This document shows positions 52,118 to 61,525 of a stretch of 64,000 nt of DNA, piece after piece. Source of the stretch: ENR-C20 sp942493145 (lineage in GTDB: Bacteria; Bacillota; Clostridia; Acetivibrionales; DTU013); contig OW818679.1 in NCBI GenBank assembly GCA_942493145.1, positions 4,092,001-4,156,000 on the forward strand. The letters run 5' to 3'. A program made the position numbers and the translations under genes. The notes beneath the pieces were generated by a model. The model ran no database searches, was not told the origin of the DNA, and was given only the letters and a program-made list of their open reading frames with translations. Within the stretch, counting starts at the first letter, position 1. Each line of letters starts with the position of its first letter.

Positions 52118-53207
52118 CAGCCCCGCTCCTTTCAGCAGTATACTTTTCGACAGTCCGCAGAATTTCCCTTATATCAAGTGTTACAGGGCATTTCCTTATG
52201 CACCTTCCACAACCAACGCAGGATACTACTCCGTAATTCCTGGGATAATATGAAAACTTGTGCATTATCCTCTGCCTTATCCGCTCTTTCTGTGTATTCC
52301 TGGGATTGTGTCCCGAGGCATGTTCGGTGAACAGCGAGAATTGGCAGGAATCCCAGCACCTTATGCGCTGTATGCCTTCGGTATCCTTCCTGTTGTACAT
52401 CTCAAAGCAGTGGCAGGTGGGGCACAGATATGTGCAGGTCCCGCAACCTATACATTTGCGGAAAGCCTCCTCCCAGAAGGGAGCATCAAACAGCTTCTTC
52501 TCATCGAGAGGAAATTCCAGATCAAAATACTTCTTCTGATTATGGACGGCCTTCATTATACTGCTGTCGATATCGACATCCTCCAGACTGTCCATAAGCT
52601 TCAACAGACCAGATATGGCACTTCCGGTATTATCACCTTCTGAACCGGATATGGCACTACCTGAATTCTCGCCTTCTGAACCGGATATGCCGGCAGTCGT
52701 TACGGATGGTGGGCTTCCGATCCTGAAATAGTAATTGTCTTTGTCTTCGAACATGAATATCTGTGCTGAAGCGCTGTCGGCAGGGTCGATCTCCAGACTC
52801 ATGCAAAAACAACCCGGCTCGCTTACAGGGCAGGCATAGCCAATCATTACGGCATTCTTCCTTCTGTTGATATAATATGTGTCGATAAACCTCTCATCAA
52901 GGAAAACCTTGTCCAGAACCTCTATTGAACGCATATCACAAGGCCGTGCACCAAAGATGATCACCTTCCGGTCGCTGATACTCTCAATTATATCCCCGTC
53001 CTTATAAGTGAACAGTTTTTCATTCTGTGGAAAGAAGAATTCCTTGGCAGCATTTATTGTGTTTTTTTCCAGGCTTATACCGTCAAAGTCACTGGTGCAC
53101 TTGAATTCTACCTGTCCCTTATCATTTCTGACAGGCGCGACGATGACATATTCCTCTGAAAGCTTTTCAAGGAACCCGGCAAGCAAGCCTTTTGCAAGTT
53201 TTTTCAT
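52107..53207 (-). CDS. FlxB-like iron-sulfur subunit (AsrA/hydrogenase-beta type)
   Basis: About 366 residues from the ATG at 53207 (GGGGG site 7 nt upstream). The N-terminal two thirds resemble AsrA and the beta subunits of some hydrogenases (VIIFGARPCDMRSIEVLDK). The C-terminal third has two [4Fe-4S] motifs, CIGCGTCTYLCPTCHC and CVGCGRCIRKCPV. Residues around 180-205 hold a doubled SGSEGxNxGSAI segment from a tandem DNA duplication at about 52614-52690, probably a flexible loop. It is the electron wire between FlxA and the other Fe-S subunits. Confidence 0.8.
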   Translation of the reverse strand: MKKLAKGLLAGFLEKLSEEYVIVAPVRNDKGQVEFKCTSDFDGISLEKNTINAAKEFFFPQNEKLFTYKDGDIIESISDRKVIIFGARPCDMRSIEVLDKVFLDERFIDTYYINRRKNAVMIGYACPVSEPGCFCMSLEIDPADSASAQIFMFEDKDNYYFRIGSPPSVTTAGISGSEGENSGSAISGSEGDNTGSAISGLLKLMDSLEDVDIDSSIMKAVHNQKKYFDLEFPLDEKKLFDAPFWEEAFRKCIGCGTCTYLCPTCHCFEMYNRKDTEGIQRIRCWDSCQFSLFTEHASGHNPRNTQKERIRQRIMHKFSYYPRNYGVVSCVGCGRCIRKCPVTLDIREILRTVEKYTAERSGADGE

Positions 53208-53242
53208 CTTACTACCCCCAATCTCACAAGTCCGCTCCACTG

Positions 53243-54118
53243 TCATTTCATGAAGTCCCCCTCGTAATCATCCGGCTTGAAATCAGTAAGTGCGGTCTTT
53301 TCCTCAGGATCCATACCAGGTTCATAACCATAAAGGTCCTTCGAATCCTTATATAGTTTTGAAACCAGCAGCCTTGCATTTATACCCATGGGGCAGGTGC
53401 TCTCACAAGCCCCGCAGTTGATACATCTGCCGGCTGTATGCATTGCCCTGATCATATGATAGGACATTATGTCACCAAGCCCGGTACCTTTTTGCGTCCA
53501 TTCAGGCTGGTTCCTGTCTACAAAGCACTTGCTGCAGTAGCAAAGATAACACGCCTGCCTGCAGGCGTAGCATTTGATGCATTTCTCGAATTCCTTCGAT
53601 ATATATTGCCACCGCTCCCCGGCCGACAGCCTTTCCAACTCGTCAGCAGGCGACTCACAGGGTTTCAGTTTTGATACATCTATATCATCACCTATCTTGT
53701 AATCACAAATCACCGGATTACGTGTGATGCATTCGTTACATGCCGCATTCCCATCCATACCGTTGCAGGATACGCCTATTATCTTAAGTTTTTCCCGTTC
53801 CAGCTGGTTTTCAACCATATATGAGACTATTGCACGTGTGTCGCAAGGTTTGGCCACAATACCAACCTTTTTACCCCTATATCCTAATAGGTATTTGGCG
53901 AGCATCACATTACAGGTACGGTCAAAAATAAGTTTACCGGCATCACCGGCCTGTGTTATGAATATCGGAGTTGCTTTGCCTTCAAGGGTAGAAGCACCAT
54001 ATCCTATAACCACTTCAACCTCCCCGCTCTCCAGCAGTCGGGCTGCGACGGCAGAAAGTTCCTTGTTGATTGTATTTTCCGCATTGACAACTATATCTTT
54101 TTCTTCGTTCCACTCCAC
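53243..54118 (-). CDS. FlxC-like iron-sulfur subunit
   Basis: The 291-residue protein has a domain with VGIVAKPCDTRAIVSYMVE, a CNGMDGNAACNECI cluster, and then two ferredoxin-type sites, CIKCYACRQACYLCYC and CINCGACESTCPMG. It is a relative of the flxB-like product and of coenzyme-F420-hydrogenase-beta-like proteins. It starts with GTG, and its codons overlap the mvhD stop (TAGTG), so the two are coupled. It belongs to the Flx module that delivers NAD(P)H electrons to HdrA. Confidence 0.78.
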   Translation of the reverse strand: MEWNEEKDIVVNAENTINKELSAVAARLLESGEVEVVIGYGASTLEGKATPIFITQAGDAGKLIFDRTCNVMLAKYLLGYRGKKVGIVAKPCDTRAIVSYMVENQLEREKLKIIGVSCNGMDGNAACNECITRNPVICDYKIGDDIDVSKLKPCESPADELERLSAGERWQYISKEFEKCIKCYACRQACYLCYCSKCFVDRNQPEWTQKGTGLGDIMSYHMIRAMHTAGRCINCGACESTCPMGINARLLVSKLYKDSKDLYGYEPGMDPEEKTALTDFKPDDYEGDFMK

Positions 54119-54579
54119 TAGACATCACCCCCTGTTTTCGCGCCAGCCGCGAACTTTGTAAAGGGACCTACACTTTTCACCCTGTCCACCACGTCTGCAA
54201 CCACATCTGCAAAACGCTGGCCTTCAGATGCTGAAACCCATGTAAAGCTGACACGTTCCTCCTCAATACCGATGAAGTCCAGCAGCCTTTTCAAAAGTGC
54301 AAACCGTCTCCTTGCATAAAGATTCCCGGTCAGATAATGACAGTCTCCCGGATGACATCCTGAAACAAGCACACCATCAGCACCCGCCTGAAGTGCTTTT
54401 ATAATGAATTGCGGATTTATCCTTCCAGAGCATGGTACCCGTATTATCCGTATATTTGCCGGATACTGTATCCTGCTGGTACCTGCAAGGTCAGCACCCG
54501 CATAGCTGCACCAGTTGCACAGGAAAGCAACAATTTTTGGTTCGAATTCCGTTTTGGGTTCTAAATCTTTTATGTTCAT
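54118..54579 (-). CDS. MvhD/FlxD-type [2Fe-2S] electron-transfer subunit
   Basis: The 153-residue protein shows the MvhD pattern: IVAFLCNWCSYAGADLAGTS, IRVPCSGRINPQFIIKAL and VLVSGCHPGDCHYLTGN, with Cys residues for one [2Fe-2S] cluster. In methanogens MvhD joins hydrogenase to HdrA; in FlxABCD-HdrABC it is FlxD. Here it lies between the double hdrA gene and flxC, so it should be the docking piece between the Flx module and HdrA. Only four bases separate it from hdrA. Confidence 0.9.
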   Translation of the reverse strand: MNIKDLEPKTEFEPKIVAFLCNWCSYAGADLAGTSRIQYPANIRIIRVPCSGRINPQFIIKALQAGADGVLVSGCHPGDCHYLTGNLYARRRFALLKRLLDFIGIEEERVSFTWVSASEGQRFADVVADVVDRVKSVGPFTKFAAGAKTGGDV

Positions 54580-54583
54580 ATTA

Positions 54584-57500
54584 TTACCAGCCTCCCTTCA
54601 ACAGCGCTTCTATCTCTTCAACTATCTGCCTGTCACTGAAGCCGTGGAGATCGATGGCGCCCGATCTGCAGGCGGCGGAACATGTGCCGCAGCCCTTGCA
54701 AAGCACCGGGTTTATATAAGCCTTTCCTTTTTCATTCATTGTTATTGCCTTGTAGGCACAGACCTTTTCACAGGTGTTGCAGCCCACACAATAGCTTTCA
54801 GTCACCTCGGCAACCATGGCCTCTGTCTCAAGGTATTCCCTGGACAATACAGTTGCAGCCCTTGCCGCCGCAGCGTTCGCCTGGGATATGGATTCACCGA
54901 GGCTTTTAGGTCCGTGTGCCAATCCGCAGACATATACACCTTCTGTTGCGAAATCAACGGGGCGGAGTTTTACATGGGCTTCAAGGAAAAATCCGTCGCC
55001 GTTCAGCGGAACCTTTAAAAACTGTGATGTCCTGCTGTTATTCTCCCTGTCGGGAATCATTGCAGGAGCAAGCACCACCATATCCGCCTCGTCCTGAAGC
55101 TCCCTGTCAAGCAGTGGCTCACGGAAGCTTATTTTGATTTTATCAGTTGGCGGATTCACTGCTTCCTGTGCTGTTTTCCATCTTTCCACAACGGGCTTGT
55201 TTTTCTGATCATACCTGATGAAGTTGACCCCGAGACCCCTCGCTTCACGGTAGAGCTTCTCATTGAACCCATAGGTCCTGATGTCACGGTAAAGTATGTT
55301 TATATTGACATCCCTGAAATTCTTTTTCATGTATATTGCATTACGGACGGCCTGGGTACAGCATACCCTGCTGCAATACTGCCTGCCTTCCTCCCTTGAG
55401 CCGACACACTGAATCATGTATATGGTTTTTCCATTCAGGGAAGCTCCAGCATCCAGGGAAGCTCCGGCATTCAGGAAGGCTGACCCGTCATCAGGAGCTT
55501 TCTTGTCTATGGATGCAGCACCTTTTAACATCCCTTCCAGTTCAGTCTGGGTCACTACACCATTGTATACTCCGAATCCGTATTCCTTCGGTTTCAGTTC
55601 CTCCGCGCCGGTAGCCACAACGACCACTCCGGTGGTGATTTCTTCCCCGTCTGAAAGCCGGATGGTGAAATTCCCCACATACCCGTTTATATCTGCTATC
55701 TCTGTATTTTTCCGGACTTCAATTGCCGGATTCATTTCAATCTCTTCAACCAGGCTCCCGACAAAAACATCAACCGTTGTACCGTCCTGCATAAATGCAA
55801 GTCCGGTAGCTTTTCCTCCCAGGCGGCCACCCTTCTCAATCAGATATACCGGGAAACCCAGCCCTGCGATTCTTTTGGCTGCTGTCATACCGGCGACGCC
55901 TCCGCCTATTACCACTGCAGAATTTGTCTTGTCTATCTTCTGTCTGTGCAGCGGCCTGGCGAATATTGATTTTGCCACTGCCATCCTTACAAGGTCGATT
56001 GACTTGTCGGTCGCTTTGTCCGGCTCCTCCATGTGTACCCATGAGCACTGATCCCTGATATTGGTCATAACCATAAGGTAAGGATTCAGTCCGGCCTTTT
56101 CAAGTGCAGCTCTGAACAGCGGCTCGTGGGTCCTTGGGGTACAGGAGGCCACGACCACCCTGTTAAGTCCCTTTTCTTTTATACGGTCAATGATCAGCTG
56201 CTGGCTGTCAGTGGAGCATAAGTATATTACATCCTCAGCATGGCGCACAAAGGGCAGCTTTGACGCATATTCCCTGACGGAGGGCACATTGACGATACCG
56301 CCGATGTTTGTACCGCAGTGGCACACAAATACGCCTACCCTGGCAGCTTCCCTGGAAACATCCCTTTGCTCGGGCGCTTCCACCGATCCAAAGCCTTCTC
56401 CTTCATACTTCTTTGCAAGTTCCGCAGCCATCGCCGCTGCTGCACTTGCCTCTATAACGGTCTCCGGAATATCCTTGGGTCCCGTCGCAACGCCGCAGGC
56501 AAATATGCCATCCCGACCTGTGCTAAGCGGCTCCTGCTCCTTTGTCGCGATGAACCCGTCCCTGTTGACCCTGACCTTCAGCCTTTTCATAAGCCCGGTG
56601 ACTTCCGGCCTTGGCCGCAAGCCCACAGACAGCACGACCATATCATATCGGCTGGTTTTAACACATCCGTCCTCAGCTACCGATTTGACCAGCAATTCGC
56701 CTGTGGACTTGTCTTCCTCTATATCAGCAGTCCTGGACCTTATAAAGCCCACTCCATATTTATCTTCAGCAAGTTTGTGGTATTTGTCAAAATCCTTACC
56801 ATAGGCACGAAGATCCATATAATATATGTCGAGACCCTGCACACCCTTTAAATGCTCTTTTGTGATTATGGCCTCCTTGATGGCATACATGCAGCAGACA
56901 GATGAACAATAGTCATTGCCGCACTTGTGATCCCTTGACCCTACGCATTGCATGAAGGCTATCCTTTTTGGCTCCTTCCCGTCAGATGGCCGTACTATAT
57001 GGCCTCCCAACGGTCCCGAAGCGCTCATCATGCGCTCATAATCAAGACTCGATACAACATTGGCGAATCTTTTATATCCGTACTCTTCCTTCAGACTCCC
57101 TTCAAAAACCTCAAAGCCGGGTGCGAAAACCACAGATGCAACCTCCAGGTCGATGAACGTCTCCTTCTGGTCATATTTGACCGCCTTCGCCTGGCATACC
57201 TTTGAGCAAAGGCCGCATTTACCGTTTTTAAGCATGAGGCATGCATCAGGATCTATCGTTACGATGTTGGGGACGCCCTGTCCGAACTCCTTGTAAATCG
57301 CCTTCCTGTATCCGATCCCCTGATCGAACCTGTCGGGGATCTTCTTTTGAGGGCACTTCTCCATGCACAGGCCACAACCCGTGCACAGCTCCTCATCTAT
57401 ATACCTGGGCTTCTTCCTAATGGTTGCCCTGAATTCCCCAGCACTTCCTTCTACAGATACAACCTCACTGTAGGTATATGTCTTTATATTTTTATGGTTG

Positions 57501-57772
57501 AAGCAGTCGCTCATCTTGGGCGCGAGGATACATGTCGAACAGTCATTCGTAGGGAATGTCTTGTCCAGCTGTGCCATCCTGCCTCCTATTGAAGGCGCGC
57601 TTTCAACCAGGTACACCGGTATCCCGTTTTCCGCAAGATCGGTTGCAGCCTGTATTCCTGCTATTCCTCCACCTATAACCATTACCGCCTTAGGTGTTTT
57701 AACTGCCAAACCTTCTGCTATTCCTTCTGCCATTTCTTCTGCCATTCCTCTGCCACCTCCCGAGTCGGCCAT
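54584..57772 (-). CDS. hdrA: HdrA with two complete flavoprotein modules in tandem
   Basis: At 1062 residues this is well above the usual 650 or so for HdrA. Module 1 has VIGGGIAGIQAATDLAENG, two [4Fe-4S] sites (LCTGCGLCMEKCP; CGLCSKVCQ), and the HdrA motif CVGSRDHKCGNDYC. After a CHCGTNIGG linker, module 2 repeats VVIGGGVAGMTAAKRIAGLG and CVGSREEGRQYCSRVCC. It ends with two ferredoxin sites (YCVGCNTCEKVC, LCKGCGTCSAAC). HdrA holds the FAD that bifurcates electrons between a low- and a high-potential acceptor. The start has GGGAGG upstream; a second ATG nine codons in also has a good site. A short Ala/Ser/Gly repeat lies near residue 780. Confidence 0.9.
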   Translation of the reverse strand: MADSGGGRGMAEEMAEGIAEGLAVKTPKAVMVIGGGIAGIQAATDLAENGIPVYLVESAPSIGGRMAQLDKTFPTNDCSTCILAPKMSDCFNHKNIKTYTYSEVVSVEGSAGEFRATIRKKPRYIDEELCTGCGLCMEKCPQKKIPDRFDQGIGYRKAIYKEFGQGVPNIVTIDPDACLMLKNGKCGLCSKVCQAKAVKYDQKETFIDLEVASVVFAPGFEVFEGSLKEEYGYKRFANVVSSLDYERMMSASGPLGGHIVRPSDGKEPKRIAFMQCVGSRDHKCGNDYCSSVCCMYAIKEAIITKEHLKGVQGLDIYYMDLRAYGKDFDKYHKLAEDKYGVGFIRSRTADIEEDKSTGELLVKSVAEDGCVKTSRYDMVVLSVGLRPRPEVTGLMKRLKVRVNRDGFIATKEQEPLSTGRDGIFACGVATGPKDIPETVIEASAAAAMAAELAKKYEGEGFGSVEAPEQRDVSREAARVGVFVCHCGTNIGGIVNVPSVREYASKLPFVRHAEDVIYLCSTDSQQLIIDRIKEKGLNRVVVASCTPRTHEPLFRAALEKAGLNPYLMVMTNIRDQCSWVHMEEPDKATDKSIDLVRMAVAKSIFARPLHRQKIDKTNSAVVIGGGVAGMTAAKRIAGLGFPVYLIEKGGRLGGKATGLAFMQDGTTVDVFVGSLVEEIEMNPAIEVRKNTEIADINGYVGNFTIRLSDGEEITTGVVVVATGAEELKPKEYGFGVYNGVVTQTELEGMLKGAASIDKKAPDDGSAFLNAGASLDAGASLNGKTIYMIQCVGSREEGRQYCSRVCCTQAVRNAIYMKKNFRDVNINILYRDIRTYGFNEKLYREARGLGVNFIRYDQKNKPVVERWKTAQEAVNPPTDKIKISFREPLLDRELQDEADMVVLAPAMIPDRENNSRTSQFLKVPLNGDGFFLEAHVKLRPVDFATEGVYVCGLAHGPKSLGESISQANAAAARAATVLSREYLETEAMVAEVTESYCVGCNTCEKVCAYKAITMNEKGKAYINPVLCKGCGTCSAACRSGAIDLHGFSDRQIVEEIEALLKGGW

Positions 57773-57810
57773 ATCTTCCTGCCTCCCATGACACTATCGC
57801 TCTGCACCCA

Positions 57811-58320
57811 TCACAGCCTGTCGATGGAATCCCTTATGTCGGCGATTTTCCGAACGCCGCACAGATACATCTCCGACAGTCTTGCACGGAGCCTAATCAC
57901 TTCATCATCCAGTTTATCAATGTCAGCGATTGTCTCAGGTTTGAAAAACCCCTTTTCCACAGAAAGTTCCCGGATTACACGCATGATGTCTGCGAATTTT
58001 ACTTCCTGGGGGCAATGGGCCACGCATCTGTGACACTGGATGCAAAGCCATATGTTCTTGTCCGAAAGAACTTCCTCTTTCATACCAAGCAAAACTTTCC
58101 TTATATATGCCCTGGGGCTGAAATCCTTGTTTATTTCGCTGACAGGACATCCCGCAGTACAGGTGCCGCAGCTGTAGCAAAGCCTGATGTTCTCGCCGCC
58201 CGGTCTTCCCGCCACCTCGTCTTTAAAGGTATGATCCAATTTATGGTCCTCCGGGTTATATTCCTCCGGTTTATATTCCTCAGGTTTATATCCTTCTGGT
58301 TTCCCGATACGATTCTCCAT
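57811..58320 (-). CDS. hdrC: HdrC-type [4Fe-4S] subunit
   Basis: The 169-residue protein has the two HdrC clusters CYSCGTCTAGCPVSE and CIQCHRCVAHCPQEV and then a helical tail. The first 25 residues are a charged repeat (GYKPEEYKPEEYNPED) encoded by short tandem duplicated DNA. HdrC normally passes electrons from HdrA to HdrB, but no HdrB gene (CCG-domain) is present; the gene instead overlaps metF (TAATG). The likely electron acceptor is therefore the MetFV reductase. Confidence 0.9.
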   Translation of the reverse strand: MENRIGKPEGYKPEEYKPEEYNPEDHKLDHTFKDEVAGRPGGENIRLCYSCGTCTAGCPVSEINKDFSPRAYIRKVLLGMKEEVLSDKNIWLCIQCHRCVAHCPQEVKFADIMRVIRELSVEKGFFKPETIADIDKLDDEVIRLRARLSEMYLCGVRKIADIRDSIDRL

Positions 58321-59297
58321 TAAAAATCCACCTCCGGTCTCGGATACAGTCCCGCTTCCTTAACAACCACTGGGGTTATATGTTCCCATCCGACAGGCAT
58401 CAGATGGACTCCCCTTACACCTTCGATATTCCTTACCCGTTCAATTATATCAACAGCCATCGCCACGCCTTCTTTATCGGGTTCGCTGCTTTTTTCCATC
58501 CTGTCTATGGTAGCATCAGGTATATCAATGCCCGCAACATGCTTCTGCATCATCCTCAGGGCTTTTGCCGATTTGACAGGCAGGATGCCTGCAAGTATAT
58601 GGACTTTATTATGAAGTCCCAGCCGCCTCACTTCCGCCATCCACGTCTCGAATGCCTCAACGTTGTATATCGCCTGGGTTTGTATGAACTGAACCCCTGC
58701 ATTTATTTTCTTTATAAGCTTTATCATGTGCATTTCCTGCGGATCTCCGAAGGGGTTGTATGCGCCGCCTACGAACATCGTCGGAGGTGTCTTGATTTCC
58801 TTCCCGCTCATGAACCTTCCGCCCACCATGTCACAGACTCCTTTTATAAGCTGGACCGAGTCAAGGTCAAATACATTTTTCGAACCTGGGTCACTGCCGA
58901 AGGTCTGGTGATCCCCGGTGAGACAAAGGACGTTTCTTATACCCAGTGCTCCTGCTCCGAGAATGTCACTCTGTATGGCAATTCTGTTCCTGTCTCTGCA
59001 GGTAACCTGCATGACCGGTTCCAGACCCTCCTCTTTTGCTATCACAGCAGCAGCGATAGAGGACATCCGTACTATGGCCGTCTGGTTGTCTGTTATATTG
59101 ACAGCATCCACACAATCCCTCAGCATGTGGGCCTTTTCCCTTATAAAACCGGCATTGGCGCTCATGGGTGGTCCCAATTCGCTGCTTACTGCGAAATGGC
59201 CTGTCTCAAGGATTTTCTGCAGCCTGCTTACATGTTCATTTTTGCTGCTGTTTTTATTAGTGCTGCTGCTTATGTTAATGCTGCTGTTTTCACTCAT
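58320..59297 (-). CDS. metF: Methylene-THF reductase large subunit
   Basis: About 325 residues with the TIM-barrel and FMN/FAD-binding features of MetF: FAVSSELGPPMSAN, VNITDNQTAIVRMSS, VLCLTGDHQTFGSDPG and GVQFIQTQAIYNVEAFETWM. It reduces methylene-THF to methyl-THF. It has an unusual Ser/Asn-rich N-terminal tail of about 20 residues. Start: ATG at 59297, 9 nt from GGGAGG, overlapping the end of metV. Having no pyridine-nucleotide domain, it must get electrons from partners, here MetV, HdrC and HdrA. Confidence 0.93.
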   Translation of the reverse strand: MSENSSINISSSTNKNSSKNEHVSRLQKILETGHFAVSSELGPPMSANAGFIREKAHMLRDCVDAVNITDNQTAIVRMSSIAAAVIAKEEGLEPVMQVTCRDRNRIAIQSDILGAGALGIRNVLCLTGDHQTFGSDPGSKNVFDLDSVQLIKGVCDMVGGRFMSGKEIKTPPTMFVGGAYNPFGDPQEMHMIKLIKKINAGVQFIQTQAIYNVEAFETWMAEVRRLGLHNKVHILAGILPVKSAKALRMMQKHVAGIDIPDATIDRMEKSSEPDKEGVAMAVDIIERVRNIEGVRGVHLMPVGWEHITPVVVKEAGLYPRPEVDF

Positions 59298-59970
59298 CTG
59301 CAAGTTCCTCCCTTATGGACATCCTTAAACCTCCATCTCTGGCGGTCCTCCAGTCTTTCGGCTCCTCTATGCCGGTCAGAGAGTCCAGGCATCCGAGCTT
59401 TTTCGCCCTGTCATATATCAACTGCCAACCGCATTCCAACTCGGCATTCACCTCGCACTTACCCTTGTGCGAACCGCCACAGGGCCCGTTGAGCAGGCTT
59501 TTTGAGCACCTGGCCACCGGGCAGATACCGGCATACCTGTCAAGGACACAATTTCCGCAGCCACCGCAGCGTTCGGCCCATTTGCCGATTTCCAAAGTTG
59601 TACCGAAAAATTGTGTGTTTAGTCCCGGAGACACTACCTTATCCGGATACCTGTCAACAATACCCTGGACTCCGACACCGCAACCCATGCACAATATAAG
59701 GTCAGCTTCCCCGGCCTCAACCTCGAGTTCATCTACAAACTCCCTGTCACACTGTCTTTCTATGGTTTTTGTTATTATCCCGATCTTTTGGTTTTCCTTG
59801 TTGTAATATGCCATCAGCAATTCCGCCATAGCCTCGGTTTCCCTTGTCCCACCTGCCATACATACTGTTACGCAGGTACCGCAGCCCACTATCAGGAGCT
59901 TTTCCACCCCGGCCTTTCCATTTATGGCCTCAACTATTTCACTCACTGGCTTCTGCCGTGCAACTATCAT
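59290..59970 (-). CDS. metV: MetV, zinc/iron-sulfur partner of MetF
   Basis: The 226-residue protein is rich in Cys: LLIVGCGTCVTVCMAGG, LCMGCGVGVQGI, CGGCGNCVLD, CPVARCSKSLLNGPCGG and CEVNAELECGW. This is the MetV (methylene-THF reductase C-terminal) family, which forms the electron-entry half of the MetFV enzyme of acetogens. It is encoded just before metF and overlaps it by 8 bp. GGGGGTG lies 8 nt before the ATG. Confidence 0.92.
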   Translation of the reverse strand: MIVARQKPVSEIVEAINGKAGVEKLLIVGCGTCVTVCMAGGTRETEAMAELLMAYYNKENQKIGIITKTIERQCDREFVDELEVEAGEADLILCMGCGVGVQGIVDRYPDKVVSPGLNTQFFGTTLEIGKWAERCGGCGNCVLDRYAGICPVARCSKSLLNGPCGGSHKGKCEVNAELECGWQLIYDRAKKLGCLDSLTGIEEPKDWRTARDGGLRMSIREELADE

Positions 59971-59971
59971 T

Positions 59972-61525
59972 TTATTTCACCCCCGTAAACCCTTTTACTA
60001 TTTCCTTCAAACTCTCACCCATACGCAACGAAACCCTGTGGAATTCTATCCTTCCTGGGTCCAGCCCCAGCTCGGTGAGGTTCTTCTTTGCTTCGCGAAC
60101 CACCCGTTCAAATTTTACATCTCCATCCAGATGCTTGCAGGCTTCATTTATACAGCCCAGTACCAGTATCCTGCTTTCACCGTCGGCCATAACCCTGTAT
60201 AAATCCGCCTTTTGTACACTGTTACTGCAGGGGATTGTCATGACCTCAATTTGTTCATCCAGCCTGAAGCCAGCTCCGTCTGGAAAAAGTCCCGATTCCC
60301 GCGCCTCCCGGTATGCGATTTGAGCAGAATTCCTGCACAGCAGGATTTTGTAAGGCCGCTTCTGTTGGTTAGTCTGCGAGGATTCCTCCGGGATTACTAC
60401 CGCTGATTCCGATACTCCAGTTGATATATCTTCTTCCTTTATTGATATGGCTTTTGCCGGGCATACTGAAATGCAGGTGTTACAGCCATAGCAAGCGTAT
60501 GCATTAACTTTCATGCAATCCTTTTGCTCGTCCCGCTCGATTGCTCCGTGGGGGCAGCTTCTGTAGCAGGTGTAGCAAAGTGCACAGGTTTCCTCGCTGA
60601 CCTCGCGGACAGCATTGTCAGGCTTTCTAAGGATACCGGTCTCGCTTTCAATATCAGACAGGGTGATGTGGATATCCGACTCAAAGGCACTCATACCATT
60701 GCGGCCTCTTGAGAAGCCCATTGCATAAATGCCCCTCCTGCTGGTCCTGGTTGGCTGGAGGTAAATATTATCCGCCTGCAGGAAGCCCTCCGGCCCTTTT
60801 TTTATATTCAATACACTTGCGATTTTCTCATAAGATGGGGCGGGATGAATCAACGGCGCCACATATAAAGAATCCGTTCTTATGTTGAATTTCAGGGCTT
60901 CATTTATGAATTCAATCAGAAAACCTCTTTCAGCCGTTTCATCTTTATCAACCTGGGATTCATCTCTATTGTCTTGGTATAAATCCGTTTCATTACCCAC
61001 GTGCGTTATATTAAGGCCCCTATTTGTGAATTTTTCAAATACGACACCCAGCTCGCGCGCCTTTTTGTACAGCGAGCTGTCGCCATCCCCGAACCTCATG
61101 GAGCGGTACAGGTAAATAACTTCTTTTTTTTGTACAGTCCTTATTTCGATGGCCTTTTGCAAGCCAGATATGCTGTAACAGGCGGGGGTCATTGCTCCAT
61201 AGTCCTGCAGGAAAACTGCAGGGCTGTCATATGCCCCTTTAGCCTCTACCGCAACTGCAGCCGCATCACACCCGACATCCCCGATACTCATGGCTTCGAT
61301 ACTCATGGCACCGATACTCATGGCTCCGACTATAGGCAGCCTCTCTTCTGGTTGTGCGTTTATGACAATAGCTTTTGCATTAATAGCTGAAATCCCGTTC
61401 CAATCCCTGAAGGTCAGTTCAAAGTCGCCTATCTGCCCTTTCAGCTTTATCAGGCTGTCCGGTGAGACCGCTACGGTATTCATCCCTGTCCCATGCTGAT
61501 TCCCTATGAAAACAATATCATACAT
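59972..61525 (-). CDS. HdrA C-terminal half fused to an MvhD domain
   Basis: A 517-residue fusion. Residues 1-330 look like the second half of an HdrA flavoprotein, with GRNGMSAFESDI in place of the conserved HdrA end. Two [4Fe-4S] sites follow (CALCYTCYRSCPHGA, CYGCNTCISVCPAKA). The last 130 residues are MvhD-like (ILLCRNSAQIAYREA, TIPCSNSVQKADLYR, VLGCINEACKHLDGD), though with fewer Cys than the separate MvhD. Repeated SIGAMSIEAMSIG comes from 15-bp tandem DNA at about 61290-61330. Together with the next gene upstream it may form a split second HdrA, possibly degenerate in FAD or cluster binding. Confidence 0.75.
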   Translation of the reverse strand: MYDIVFIGNQHGTGMNTVAVSPDSLIKLKGQIGDFELTFRDWNGISAINAKAIVINAQPEERLPIVGAMSIGAMSIEAMSIGDVGCDAAAVAVEAKGAYDSPAVFLQDYGAMTPACYSISGLQKAIEIRTVQKKEVIYLYRSMRFGDGDSSLYKKARELGVVFEKFTNRGLNITHVGNETDLYQDNRDESQVDKDETAERGFLIEFINEALKFNIRTDSLYVAPLIHPAPSYEKIASVLNIKKGPEGFLQADNIYLQPTRTSRRGIYAMGFSRGRNGMSAFESDIHITLSDIESETGILRKPDNAVREVSEETCALCYTCYRSCPHGAIERDEQKDCMKVNAYACYGCNTCISVCPAKAISIKEEDISTGVSESAVVIPEESSQTNQQKRPYKILLCRNSAQIAYREARESGLFPDGAGFRLDEQIEVMTIPCSNSVQKADLYRVMADGESRILVLGCINEACKHLDGDVKFERVVREAKKNLTELGLDPGRIEFHRVSLRMGESLKEIVKGFTGVK

